From: Sphingobacterium tabacisoli
Lineage (GTDB): Bacteria; Bacteroidota; Bacteroidia; Sphingobacteriales; Sphingobacteriaceae
Direction of reading: 5' to 3'
DNA length: 64,000 bases
NCBI RefSeq assembly: GCF_017908035.1
Contig: NZ_JAEQMU010000006.1
Coordinates: forward strand, 1 to 64,000
Within the stretch, counting starts at the first letter, position 1; each line of letters opens with the position of its first letter. The notes under the pieces were generated by a model. It did not search any database. It was not told where the DNA came from and was given only the letters and a program-made list of their open reading frames with translations. The position numbers and the translations under genes were made by a program. Below, in pieces: positions 45,766-54,673 of this stretch.

Positions 45766-46152
45766 ATGTCACAAAAAGAAATCTTCAACACAGACAAGGC
45801 TCCAGCTGCAATTGGGCCTTACAACCAAGCAATCAAAGCAGACAAAACATTATATGTATCGGGTCAGGTACCTTTCAATCCAGAGACAATGGAGCTGGTC
45901 AATACAGGTATAGCAGATGAAGCACATCAGGTATTAAAAAATGTGGGTACCATCTTAAATCATGCAGGATACGATTTCAAAGATGTTTGTAAAGCCACCA
46001 TCTTCTTATCAAGCATGGATGACTTTGCTACGGTCAATGAAGTGTATGCACAGTACTTCAACGAGAACCAGCCTGCACGTGAATGTGTAGCAGTAAAAAC
46101 ATTGCCCCGCAATGTGAATGTCGAAATATCGGTTATTGCCTGGAAAGGGTAA
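45766..46152 (+). CDS. ridA: RidA-family imine/enamine deaminase
   Basis: The 128-residue cytoplasmic enzyme hydrolyses reactive enamine/imine intermediates formed by PLP enzymes such as threonine dehydratase. The family signature is intact: 'AIGPYNQAIKA', 'LYVSGQVPFNP', 'VCKATIFLSSMDDFATVNEVY' and 'ARECVAVKTLPRNVNVEI', with the catalytic Arg at 105, the same number as in well-studied RidA proteins. The length is exactly that of the family. It follows the 38-residue membrane protein by 2 bp and is closed by a hairpin 20 bp downstream. Confidence 0.96.
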   Translation: MSQKEIFNTDKAPAAIGPYNQAIKADKTLYVSGQVPFNPETMELVNTGIADEAHQVLKNVGTILNHAGYDFKDVCKATIFLSSMDDFATVNEVYAQYFNENQPARECVAVKTLPRNVNVEISVIAWKG

Positions 46153-46170
46153 TCAAATAAAAGTTACACA

Positions 46171-46199
46171 AGGGTATCCCTGATATCAGGAATACCCTT
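46171..46199 (+). terminator. Hairpin downstream of ridA
   Basis: AGGGTAT-c-CCTGA and TCAGG-a-ATACCCT form a strong stem about 20 bp after the ridA stop. No long T run follows on the plus strand, so it may be a weak or Rho-assisted terminator. Confidence 0.5.
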
Positions 46200-46362
46200 G
46201 TCAAAACCAAACAGCGACTCCACATATTCACTCCACGGCTGCTACCCTTCCTCCTAGAGCTATCGCTTCTAAACTAAAAAAAATCTCCATTCTTACTTAC
46301 AACTGTAGCGATTCTTATTCATCTACCGTATTAAGTACATTATAAATTTTAATTCAAAAATA

Positions 46363-47064
46363 ATGGCAAGAACTAACCTCTTATTCTGCTACCTATTAGG
46401 TATTATCACCTTATTTGCGGCCTGCGACAAGGATGACAACAAATACGAAGAACTAATCCGCCTTGCTGATCTCAAATTGCAGGAAGCTATCAAGTTGGCC
46501 GAAAACCAGCCTTGCAAACCGATAGAAGAATGGCGCATAGACACACTTTCCTATAGATACGTTCCCGTACACCCAAGCTTTGAAAAAGAATATAATACCC
46601 TGATAAAAGAATATCGGGATCTATCCGAACAGGCCAGCAAGGTCTATAAACCAGGGAAAAACGATCCTCTCGTCTACAACACCTCCCCTGTGTCTCTACC
46701 TCCTCACTTCGGTCTCCGTTGTAAAGATGGGAAAATGATTGTCGCCTCTTCTCTGGATCTTGAGCTAACCGAGATAAACCAACTCATGGATGAACTATTC
46801 CCTCAGGTTCGTGATTTTTTCAAAGATGTACCCTGTACCGATGTCAGCAAATGGAATATTCTCACCATAAGGAAAGATTGCGAATTCGTATCAATTGCTG
46901 TTACCGATACTCCAGATTACAGAATCTTTGGGCAAAAGGCCGAGCGTCTCAATCATTTAAATTACGCTAAAGTTCAAAAAAGCGGGATGAACTGTCCTAC
47001 AGAGAATCCCAATCATCCAAAAGGGATCATCTGCAAAGACGGTAAAGCCAGCATACAATATTAA
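46363..47064 (+). CDS. Lipoprotein of unknown function with an internal duplication
   Basis: The 233-residue protein has a lipobox in 'LFAAC' (Cys about 21). Two halves look related: 'QPCKPIEEWRIDTLSYRYVPV ... LRCKDGKMIV' and 'VPCTDVSKWNILTIRKDCEFVSI ... IICKDGKASIQ'. Each has a PC-x-x-x-x-x-W opening and a CKDGK closing, so paired cysteines probably form disulfides in each half. I recognise no family. It ends 4 bp from the stop codon of convergent recG and is preceded by about 210 bp of non-coding DNA including the ridA hairpin. Confidence 0.75.
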   Translation: MARTNLLFCYLLGIITLFAACDKDDNKYEELIRLADLKLQEAIKLAENQPCKPIEEWRIDTLSYRYVPVHPSFEKEYNTLIKEYRDLSEQASKVYKPGKNDPLVYNTSPVSLPPHFGLRCKDGKMIVASSLDLELTEINQLMDELFPQVRDFFKDVPCTDVSKWNILTIRKDCEFVSIAVTDTPDYRIFGQKAERLNHLNYAKVQKSGMNCPTENPNHPKGIICKDGKASIQY

Positions 47065-47068
47065 ATAG

Positions 47069-49174
47069 TTACGAAATTTTATCCCAGGAGATTCCTGGAG
47101 CCCTTTGATTAAGATAGATAGACAATTGCTGGTGCTGAGATGCCAGTAATTGTGGATCTTCTTTAAAGATTTCAATCACCCGATTACGGGCTTCACTTAG
47201 TATAGCCTGATCCTTCGCCAGATCGGCTATCTTCATTTCCAGCACTCCCGACTGCTGGGTTCCCGACAGATCCCCTGGACCGCGGAGTTCGAGATCCACC
47301 TCTGCGATTTCAAAACCGTCATTGGTACGCACCATCGTTTCCAACCGTTTACGCCCTTCTTTACTCAATTTGTCACCTGACATCAAGATACAAAACGATT
47401 GCTCAGCCCCCCGCCCTACACGCCCGCGCAACTGGTGAAGCTGGGATAGACCAAAGCGTTCGGAATTCTCAATGATCATGACCGACGCATTAGGCACATT
47501 GACCCCCACCTCGATCACAGTTGTGGCTACCATGATCTGAGTTTCTCCTTTTACGAAGCGTTGCATTTCAAAGTCTTTGTCTTTCACAGGCATCTTTCCG
47601 TGCACAATACTGATATGATATTGCGGTAAGGGGAATTCCCGCATCAATCCCTCCAGCCCTGCTTCTAGATAAAGCAGGTCCATTTTTTCACTCTCCTTGA
47701 TCAGTGGATATACGATATACACCTGCCTACCCTTTGCCACCTCTTCCCGTATAAAACCAAATACACGCAAACGCTGGTTTTCAAAAAAGTGAACCGTTTT
47801 AATCGGCTTACGTCCAGCTGGCAATTCATCGATAATAGAAATATCCAAATCCCCATATAAGGTCATTGCGAGAGTGCGCGGTATAGGTGTCGCTGTCATC
47901 ACCAGCATATGCGGCGGAATCACATTCTTTCGCCATAGCTTCGCCCGTTGTTCCACACCAAATCGATGCTGCTCATCGATCACAACAAAACCTATATTTT
48001 TAAACTTTACCTTATCTTCAATCAAGGCATGGGTCCCGATGAGGATATCTAGGGTACCATCTTCAAGCCCCTGATGTATCAGACGCCGCTCTTTGGTCGG
48101 TGTAGACCCCGTCAGCAATTTAATCGAACAGATATCCTCTCCGATTAACTCTTTAAGTCCATTATAGTGCTGTGTCGCCAATATTTCGGTAGGGGCCATC
48201 ATACACGCCTGACATCCGTTATCCAACGCGATCAGCATGCTCATTAACGCTACAACCGTTTTACCAGACCCAACATCCCCCTGCACCAGTCGATTCATCT
48301 GCGCACCTGTATTGGTATCCTGACGGATTTCCTTGATAACCCGCTTTTGGGCATTGGTCAATGGGAAAGGCAACCGCTCGTTAAAAAAAGTATTGAACCG
48401 ATCTCCCACCTTATCAAACCGATGCCCTTTGAATTTTTGGGTATTCAGTTGCTTATTACGTAAAAGCCGTAACTGTATAAAGAAAAGTTCTTCAAACTTC
48501 AACCTCCTCGTAGCGGCATTCAATTCATTTACATTCTGAGGAAAATGTATGGCCAACAATGCCTCCTTATGCCCAATAAGATTGTGCTTTTGAAGAATAT
48601 AGGCGGGCAACAATTCTTCTATTCCGTTATATACCGATTCCAGCGCAGTCTGCTGCAGTTTTTGCAGTCCTTTCGTATCTAGATTAAACTTCTTTAGCTT
48701 CTCTGTCGACGAGTACACGGGTTGCATCGTCATATTGCCAACTTTCTTCTCGGCAGAACTATACAGCTCCATCTCTGGATGGGTCATCGAGATTGCTCCG
48801 TTGAACTCCACAGGCTTACCATATATAATATACGGACTACCGATTTTTAGACTTTTCCGAAGCCAGGGAATACTCTGAAACCACACCAACTCCATCGTGC
48901 CGGTCTCGTCACGAAACTGCGCCACTAAGCGTTTTCCGCGGCGCTCACCGACTTCTTTCAACGAAATCAATCGCCCCAATATCTGTGCACCGATCAGATC
49001 TGCATGCACCTGTCGTATTTTATGGAATTTTGTACGATCGATGTAGCGGAATGGGTAATACTGCAACAGGTCACCAATAGTGAATATCAGCAGCTCCTTT
49101 TTGATTACATCAGCTTTCTGCGGACCTACACCTTTAAGGTATTCTATCGGGGTTATTAAAGATAAATTAGCCAT
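47069..49174 (-). CDS. recG: ATP-dependent DNA helicase RecG
   Basis: The 701-residue helicase remodels stalled replication forks and branches Holliday junctions. The N-terminal wedge/OB region (about 1-160, 'ILGRLISLKEVGERRGKRLVAQFRD') precedes superfamily 2 motifs: Walker A 'GDVGSGKT' (299-306), DEQH box (400-403, 'VIDEQHRFGVEQR'), 'MTATPIPRT' and 'HQLRGRVGRG'. The C-terminal block is complete ('LELRGPGDLSGTQQSG'). The size is usual. It is convergent with the plus-strand lipoprotein gene, with 4 bp between the two stops. Confidence 0.97.
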   Translation of the reverse strand: MANLSLITPIEYLKGVGPQKADVIKKELLIFTIGDLLQYYPFRYIDRTKFHKIRQVHADLIGAQILGRLISLKEVGERRGKRLVAQFRDETGTMELVWFQSIPWLRKSLKIGSPYIIYGKPVEFNGAISMTHPEMELYSSAEKKVGNMTMQPVYSSTEKLKKFNLDTKGLQKLQQTALESVYNGIEELLPAYILQKHNLIGHKEALLAIHFPQNVNELNAATRRLKFEELFFIQLRLLRNKQLNTQKFKGHRFDKVGDRFNTFFNERLPFPLTNAQKRVIKEIRQDTNTGAQMNRLVQGDVGSGKTVVALMSMLIALDNGCQACMMAPTEILATQHYNGLKELIGEDICSIKLLTGSTPTKERRLIHQGLEDGTLDILIGTHALIEDKVKFKNIGFVVIDEQHRFGVEQRAKLWRKNVIPPHMLVMTATPIPRTLAMTLYGDLDISIIDELPAGRKPIKTVHFFENQRLRVFGFIREEVAKGRQVYIVYPLIKESEKMDLLYLEAGLEGLMREFPLPQYHISIVHGKMPVKDKDFEMQRFVKGETQIMVATTVIEVGVNVPNASVMIIENSERFGLSQLHQLRGRVGRGAEQSFCILMSGDKLSKEGRKRLETMVRTNDGFEIAEVDLELRGPGDLSGTQQSGVLEMKIADLAKDQAILSEARNRVIEIFKEDPQLLASQHQQLSIYLNQRAPGISWDKIS

Positions 49175-49215
49175 TCCTAAGAACGGCTAATTTACAAAAA
49201 CTAAATTTAAAACGC

Positions 49216-49252
49216 TTCTGTATTTCGGTACACCATGAAAACCGGCACAGAA
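49216..49252 (-). terminator. Possible terminator after the lipoprotein gene
   Basis: TTCTGT (49216-49221) pairs with ACAGAA (49247-49252), and CGGT with ACCG inside. Leftwards it is followed by GCGTTTTAAATTTAGTTTTT, an imperfect T-rich tail. It would separate the lipoprotein transcript from recG. Confidence 0.4.
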
Positions 49253-49284
49253 ATGCTTACTGTTATATATAGAATTGGTAGGTT

Positions 49285-50271
49285 TTATTTTAGATTATTT
49301 ATCATATTGACCAGATTGCTCTTTGTATCTCTCTGTACCTCTTCCTTATTAATGGTAATCAAACCCTTATCCTCAATCTTAACCTTTTTTATGACATAAG
49401 CTACAGCCCCATTACTTTCAGAGACAAACACGATATGCAGATTCAGTCCCACAGGCACAAAACCATAATGTTCCGAAAAGAAATGGTCTTTACTATCATA
49501 AGTATCCAACAGTGCCAATACATTCGGTTCGCCTTCATAGGCTAAAAACACGCCTGAGTTCTCTTTGTTATATCCTGCAGGCACCACCACTTTGATTTGC
49601 GTCTTTGGTCTTGCGTCATTATAAAAACGATCCACATTCGCCCATCCGAAGCTATTTCCCCATATATCATAACGGGCGGTCTCTGTGTTAGGACCTATTC
49701 CAGCTTCTTTTCCCTGTCCCCCCGGATTGACCTCATCCCAGACTAAATCCCCTGCTTCATTAATATTTCCTTTCCATAGCTTCATATTCATGTCCAGACC
49801 GCCTGTATTAGCTGCCGGAACGGTCACCGTAAATGTACAGCCAGGCTTAAGGGCCTTATCCCCCTGCTTAACCTGAATATTGTATTCTCCACCTGTTACC
49901 AAAGGCAATAAATTACCAGACGCATCCTTTCCCATCACAGGTTTATTAGTCATCACCATATTGCCTCTGTCATAGATCTCTACAAAGGAGAGCGAGACAT
50001 CTCCAGAAACCAGATTATTGCCTGCATCCCGCAAACAGTTGGGATGTATCGTCACTTTAGCCCCTTTGGAAGAAGTAAAGACCACACCATCTTCTGCCTT
50101 AAAAGTTTTTGTCTGCGTAAGATCTTGTAGAGACTGTGCTCTCATTTCTTTGAAAGCAGCTGCTGATGGACCTGCTATTTCGGAATCTATTCCGTCATTC
50201 TTACAAGAAGTAGCGATAAAAGATACGGAAAGCAATATCGCTAAAATTTTAAAAGTAGCTATTCTTTTCAT
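49285..50271 (-). CDS. Lipoprotein of unknown function
   Basis: The 328-residue protein has a lipobox in 'SFIATSC'. A beta-rich segment follows: 'TFKAEDGVVFTSSKGAKVTIHPNCL', 'SGDVSLSFVEIYDRGNMVMTNKPV' and 'FTVTVPA', like ZU5 or related beta-sandwich domains in Bacteroidetes surface lipoproteins. I cannot give it a firm family. It is a single gene with a divergent neighbour (hflX) 198 bp away and a possible terminator at 49216-49252. No signature of SusCD co-operation is seen. Confidence 0.7.
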   Translation of the reverse strand: MKRIATFKILAILLSVSFIATSCKNDGIDSEIAGPSAAAFKEMRAQSLQDLTQTKTFKAEDGVVFTSSKGAKVTIHPNCLRDAGNNLVSGDVSLSFVEIYDRGNMVMTNKPVMGKDASGNLLPLVTGGEYNIQVKQGDKALKPGCTFTVTVPAANTGGLDMNMKLWKGNINEAGDLVWDEVNPGGQGKEAGIGPNTETARYDIWGNSFGWANVDRFYNDARPKTQIKVVVPAGYNKENSGVFLAYEGEPNVLALLDTYDSKDHFFSEHYGFVPVGLNLHIVFVSESNGAVAYVIKKVKIEDKGLITINKEEVQRDTKSNLVNMINNLK

Positions 50272-50415
50272 GTCGTTAGGATTTTAAATGTTTTATATTT
50301 AACCTGTTTACATGATGATATAAACCCTTCTTACAAATTGTTACCCCCTTTGTAAATATTTTTTGTAAAAAACATTCGTCCTCCCAATTATTCAACTGCT
50401 CCGCAAAAAAACCAT

Positions 50416-50423
50416 TATCTTTG
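50416..50423 (+). promoter_or_regulatory. Candidate -7 element of the hflX promoter
   Basis: TATCTTTG matches the Bacteroidetes -7 consensus TAnnTTTG exactly and lies 46 bp before the hflX ATG. No clear -33 TTG is found about 20 bp upstream, so support is partial. Confidence 0.45.
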
Positions 50424-50469
50424 TTTCCTTGTTCTTAGTAGACAGTAAGACAAGTATTAAAAGACATAT

Positions 50470-51660
50470 ATGGGAAAAACTAAGATATACGACACCGCAA
50501 TAAAACAAGAAACCGCTATTTTGGTATCGGTTATCACACCCGATATTTCAGAGGCTATAGCACAAGAGTACTTAGAAGAGTTACGCTTTCTAGTAGAAAC
50601 CGCTGGTGGTGATACCAAAGGTATATTTACACAGAAAATGGCAAAGCCAGAACACGCTACGTTTGTCGGCACAGGTAAATTACAGGAAATCAAAGAATAT
50701 GTAGAAGCGGAAGACATCGACATGATCGTTTTTGATGATGAACTTTCCCCTTCTCAACTTCGAAATATCGAGAAAGAACTGCAACGCAAGGTCTTGGACC
50801 GTTCCAGTTTAATCCTCGACATCTTTGCCAAACATGCACAGACTGCACAGGCAAAAACACAGGTCGAGCTTGCTCAGCTGCAATACCTACTGCCTCGCCT
50901 TACCCGGCTGTGGACTCACTTAGAGCGCCAGCGTGGGGGTATCGGGATGCGCGGACCGGGAGAGTCGCAGATAGAAACCGATAGACGGATTATCTTAAAT
51001 AAGATCTCGTTACTGAAAGAGCGGTTAAAAATCATCGACAAACAGAACGAAACACAGCGCAAAAACCGTGGAGAGATGATACGTGTCGCTTTAGTCGGTT
51101 ACACCAACGTAGGTAAATCGACTATCCTCAATATGATATCGAAGGCTGACGTTCTTATCGAAAACAAGCTATTTGCTACCTTAGACACGACAGTACGTAA
51201 AGTGGTCATCGACAACCTTCCTTTTCTAATGTCTGACACCGTAGGTTTCATACGCAAATTGCCGCATCACTTGGTCGAATCTTTCAAATCTACACTGGAT
51301 GAAGTTCGTGAAGCAGACGTATTGATCCATGTGGTAGACATCTCTCACCCCGACTTTGAGCATCATATTATAGCGGTCAATGAGACGCTAAAAGATATCA
51401 AAGCATTGGATAAGCCAACTATTACGGTATTCAATAAAATCGATGCCTATAAACCACCTGTCGAAGTTGATGAGGAAGGCGAAGAGATAAAGGTAACACT
51501 TGATGACTTTAGAAACTCCTGGATGGCCAAAAACGCCGATCCAGCAATCTTTTTATCAGCGACAAACAAGACGAATATTGAAGAGTTTAAAGAGAAACTG
51601 TACGAAGTAATTGCTGACCTGCATAACAAACGGTATCCGTATAATAATTTGCTATATTAG
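50470..51660 (+). CDS. hflX: GTPase HflX, ribosome-associated
   Basis: The 396-residue GTPase binds the 50S subunit and rescues or splits stalled ribosomes. The N-terminal HflX domain contains 'ATFVGTGKLQEIKEY' and the coiled-coil 'RGGIGMRGPGESQIETDRR'. The G domain has G1 'GYTNVGKST' (210-218), G3 'DTVG' (256-259) and G4 'NKID' (322-325). The C-terminal extension of longer HflX proteins is short here. The promoter-like -7 at 50416-50423 and the divergent lipoprotein mark it as a separate unit. Confidence 0.96.
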   Translation: MGKTKIYDTAIKQETAILVSVITPDISEAIAQEYLEELRFLVETAGGDTKGIFTQKMAKPEHATFVGTGKLQEIKEYVEAEDIDMIVFDDELSPSQLRNIEKELQRKVLDRSSLILDIFAKHAQTAQAKTQVELAQLQYLLPRLTRLWTHLERQRGGIGMRGPGESQIETDRRIILNKISLLKERLKIIDKQNETQRKNRGEMIRVALVGYTNVGKSTILNMISKADVLIENKLFATLDTTVRKVVIDNLPFLMSDTVGFIRKLPHHLVESFKSTLDEVREADVLIHVVDISHPDFEHHIIAVNETLKDIKALDKPTITVFNKIDAYKPPVEVDEEGEEIKVTLDDFRNSWMAKNADPAIFLSATNKTNIEEFKEKLYEVIADLHNKRYPYNNLLY

Positions 51661-51696
51661 GTTATAGAGTTATAAGAGTTAAGAAGTTATATAGGT

Positions 51697-52047
51697 ATGG
51701 TAAAGTCACATAAGGATTTAAAAGTTTGGAAGGAGAGCATGCTTCTTGTAAAAGATGTATACGAAATGACCAATTCTTTTCCTCCAGACGAGCGTTTTAC
51801 TTTAGGTCAGCAAATGCGGCGCTCTGCAATTTCTATACCTTCCAATATAGCCGAGGGGGCTGGGAGACGCGGGAACAAAGAGTGGATTCGATTTCTAAAT
51901 ATTGCCCTTGGTTCTATATCCGAGCTAGAAACCCAATTAGAGATAGCTAAAGTCCTAGAATTTGTTAACGATCCTACAAAAGAAATCGAACAGCTTATTT
52001 ACTTTAGGCGAATGATTCTTAAATTAATTGCAAGCCTAAATTCGTAA
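51697..52047 (+). CDS. Four-helix-bundle protein (23S rRNA intervening-sequence type)
   Basis: The 116-residue protein matches the four-helix-bundle family named after proteins in 23S rRNA intervening sequences: 'DLKVWKESMLLVKDVYEMTNSFP', 'FTLGQQMRRSAISIPSNIAEG', 'EWIRFLNIALGSISELETQLEIA'. Its biochemical role is not known. The gene is flanked by short repeats: degenerate GAGTTAT copies (51661-51690) and eight ATAACTC-containing octamers (52071-52134), which are inverse complements of each other. This suggests a mobile or IVS-like cassette placed between hflX and lipB. Confidence 0.9.
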   Translation: MVKSHKDLKVWKESMLLVKDVYEMTNSFPPDERFTLGQQMRRSAISIPSNIAEGAGRRGNKEWIRFLNIALGSISELETQLEIAKVLEFVNDPTKEIEQLIYFRRMILKLIASLNS

Positions 52048-52070
52048 CTTTGCCAATTAAAACTTATTTC

Positions 52071-52134
52071 GATAACTCGATAACTCGATAACTCGATAAC
52101 TCGATAACTCGATAACTCGATAACTCGATAACTC
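52071..52134 (+). repeat. Eight perfect GATAACTC octamers in front of lipB
   Basis: The octanucleotide GATAACTC is repeated exactly eight times (64 bp), ending 3 bp before the lipB ATG, so the repeat forms the whole immediate leader. Inverse-complement, degenerate copies (GTTATAGAGTTAT...) flank the other side of the four-helix-bundle gene. Slippage could change the length of the leader. Confidence 0.95.
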
Positions 52135-52137
52135 AAA

Positions 52138-52839
52138 ATGCAAAATAAAATTGTTCAATTCACCGACTGGGGCTTGGTTGACTACCAAGAGGCTTGGGAT
52201 AGGCAAGAGAAAGTCTTTGCGGAAACTTTGGCTATTAAGCACGACAATCGGGTAAACGACACGAAAAATCCCACCCCAAACCATCTTATATTTACAGAGC
52301 ATCCACATGTTTATACCTTGGGAAAAAGTGGGCACCCTGAATATCTTCTTTTAGATGAGGAGGGACTAAAGGAAAAGGATGCTAAATTCTACAAAATAAA
52401 CCGTGGCGGTGATATTACCTACCATGGCCCTGGCCAAATTGTAGGTTATCCGATATTGGACTTAGACAATTTCTTTACCGACATACACCTCTATTTACGC
52501 ACCCTCGAAGAGGCTATCATATTGACATTAGCAGATTACGGCATACAGGCCGGGCGGTACGACGGTTTTACAGGTGTATGGCTTGATGCAGACAACGACA
52601 AAGCCCGTAAAATATGTGCTATGGGCGTACGTGCTTCCCGTTGGGTGACTATGCACGGTTTTGCATTCAATGTCAATGCTGACCTCAATTATTTTGGCAA
52701 CATCATCCCCTGCGGTATCGATGACAAAGATGTCACCTCCATGGAGCGCGAACTGGGCTACAGACTAGACATGGACGAGGTCAAGGCTAAGCTCAAAAAA
52801 CATATTGCTGCACTGTTCCATATGGAACTGACAGATTAA
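52138..52839 (+). CDS. lipB: Octanoyl-ACP:protein octanoyltransferase
   Basis: The 233-residue enzyme transfers octanoyl groups from ACP to lipoyl domains in the first step of lipoate synthesis. Family blocks: 'VDYQEAWDRQE', 'EHPHVYTLGKSG', 'NRGGDITYHGPGQIVGYPI', 'ICAMGVRASRWVTMHGFAFNV' and 'PCGI'. The catalytic pair Lys158 ('ARKICAMG') and Cys192 ('IIPCGI') is present. The N-terminus fits the usual LipB start. An octamer repeat forms its leader, and a bidirectional terminator closes it. Confidence 0.96.
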   Translation: MQNKIVQFTDWGLVDYQEAWDRQEKVFAETLAIKHDNRVNDTKNPTPNHLIFTEHPHVYTLGKSGHPEYLLLDEEGLKEKDAKFYKINRGGDITYHGPGQIVGYPILDLDNFFTDIHLYLRTLEEAIILTLADYGIQAGRYDGFTGVWLDADNDKARKICAMGVRASRWVTMHGFAFNVNADLNYFGNIIPCGIDDKDVTSMERELGYRLDMDEVKAKLKKHIAALFHMELTD

Positions 52840-52851
52840 ACGAAAGTAAAT

Positions 52852-52882
52852 AAAAAAAGCACCTTATGAGGTGCCTTTTTTA
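52852..52882. terminator. Bidirectional terminator between lipB and the SusD gene
   Basis: The stem GCACCT-tatg-AGGTGC is flanked by AAAAAAA on one side and TTTTTT on the other. It serves both the rightward lipB gene and the leftward SusC/SusD operon, whose last stop is 10 bp away. Confidence 0.9.
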
Positions 52883-52891
52883 TTTAAATAC

Positions 52892-54661
52892 TTATTCCAA
52901 AGTCGGATTAAATGTACCTCCCCAATCTTTGTTTTGCAACAGTTTTGGATTTTTATCAATCGACGATTGCGAAATAGGAAAGAAATAATAACTATCCGGG
53001 AGGATGTTTTCTTTCGCTCCTGTATTAGGTACCTGACGTACAATATACTTGAACTGATTCTCTTTCAATTGATAGGTCTTCGCCAATCCTGCGGCTACAG
53101 TCAGATCCATTTCCGAGCCATCCGCATTAATCGCTATAGCTTCTACTCCATATTTTGTCTTATTGTTTAACACATCAAGACGTCTCATTCTTCTCAGGTC
53201 CCAAAAACGATGGCCTTCGAAACAGAATTCAACGTTACGCTCTGCCAGTATAGCATCGCGCATCCCCGCCTTATCTGTTGCTTTGATACCATACAGACCA
53301 TCGCTACCAGCCTCAATTCCAGCACGTGTACGTATCTCTTTCAATATTCCCATCGCAGTATTAAAATCTCCTGTCTCATTTGCTGTCTCCGCATAATTCA
53401 ACATGACCTCTGCAAAACGCATGACCACATAATCCACGTCATACTGTGTCTGCACCTCCGTTTGTTTCAGTGATAATTTTGAATTTTTCAGGATAAAGAA
53501 CCCACTGTATCTATTCAAGTTTTCTGAGGGCGTATTGGCTTTTGGATTTACCCCAAAGTCATCCAATGCCGGAGCTACCCCTACAGAAGTATATTGCCGT
53601 TTTCCGGCCTTACCTGACACCTCATAAAGCTTACCGTTCCAAACAATTGATTTATCAAAGCGGGGATCTCTATTTTCCCAATAAGATTGTAAGAAATCTG
53701 CATCTGTTTTATAATAGGCACTAGTAGGGTCATTATAAAGCTTACCATCTTTCATCGGAAATGCTTTCACAAAATCCCAAGAAGGGACAGCCGCTGCTGG
53801 TCCACGGCTTTCCGAGCCAGGCCGTACTCCATTATCCCAGTTGGCTACTTTATTTGGATATTGATTGATCACTGCAAAAACCACCTCAGGCCCCTTCTCT
53901 ATCAAAGCAATATTCTGATAATCCGAAGTCAGGCTATAACCATTCCCCTTCAAGCGATCATACGCGGCCTTATTTGCCGTATGCGCCTCTGTCCAATAGG
54001 CATTACCAAAAGGATTGCTCGGATTGAACTGCGGAGAAGCCTTATATAGCAATACCTTGGCCTTAAAAGCGACCACAAAATTACCATCAATCCGGCCATA
54101 GTCTTCACTCGTCTTAGCAATAGTACCTGGCAACAAGGCCAACGCATTATCCAAATCCTTCACCATCAACTCAAAACATTCTTTAGTACTATTACGGGTG
54201 ACCTGCAAATCGTCCTTTACCAAATCCTGTGGCACTGTAATATATGGTACCCCACCATGGTGCTTGACCTTATTGAAGTACGTATAGGCACGCATAAAAA
54301 GAAGCTGTCCCAAAGCTTTATCCTTATGCTCTTTAGCAAGAGCCGTACTTTCATTTATTTTATAGATTGCGGTATTAATCTTCCGTATCGTCGCATAATC
54401 CCAGGCTTTATAATTTGTACTATTTACCGTAACCGCATCCAAGGGAAAGTGAATTCCGATCAGCTGTTCCGAATTATTATCTGCAGTAGTATTCCAATTA
54501 CCAAATATCTCATAGAGATTCGACAAATAGGCATTCACAAGACTGGGATCATTCCATACCTTATCTTCGTCCAGCGAATTTAAATCATCGATATCAAGCA
54601 CGTTTTTACAGGAAGTAGCAATTAGAACCGATGCTATAATTATATAAAATATCTTCTTCAT
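52892..54661 (-). CDS. SusD/RagB-family nutrient-binding lipoprotein
   Basis: The 589-residue protein is the longest SusD of the window; lipobox 'LIATSC'. RagB blocks are 'ALGQLLFMRAYTYFNKVKHHGGVPYIT', 'FVVAFKAKVLLYKASPQFNP', 'VVMRFAEVMLNYAETANETGD' and 'AILAERNVEFCFEGHRFWDLRRM'. It follows SusC by 12 bp and ends at the bidirectional terminator. No accessory enzyme is encoded downstream, unlike the two sigma/FecR loci at 18.8-40.7 kb. Confidence 0.95.
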   Translation of the reverse strand: MKKIFYIIIASVLIATSCKNVLDIDDLNSLDEDKVWNDPSLVNAYLSNLYEIFGNWNTTADNNSEQLIGIHFPLDAVTVNSTNYKAWDYATIRKINTAIYKINESTALAKEHKDKALGQLLFMRAYTYFNKVKHHGGVPYITVPQDLVKDDLQVTRNSTKECFELMVKDLDNALALLPGTIAKTSEDYGRIDGNFVVAFKAKVLLYKASPQFNPSNPFGNAYWTEAHTANKAAYDRLKGNGYSLTSDYQNIALIEKGPEVVFAVINQYPNKVANWDNGVRPGSESRGPAAAVPSWDFVKAFPMKDGKLYNDPTSAYYKTDADFLQSYWENRDPRFDKSIVWNGKLYEVSGKAGKRQYTSVGVAPALDDFGVNPKANTPSENLNRYSGFFILKNSKLSLKQTEVQTQYDVDYVVMRFAEVMLNYAETANETGDFNTAMGILKEIRTRAGIEAGSDGLYGIKATDKAGMRDAILAERNVEFCFEGHRFWDLRRMRRLDVLNNKTKYGVEAIAINADGSEMDLTVAAGLAKTYQLKENQFKYIVRQVPNTGAKENILPDSYYFFPISQSSIDKNPKLLQNKDWGGTFNPTLE

Positions 54662-54673
54662 TGTCGTTCACAT

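Noticed and set aside
52057..52335. 92-codon minus-strand frame with a repeated IELSSYRV motif
   Set aside because: It is the antisense of the GATAACTC array and the start of lipB; the repeat explains it.
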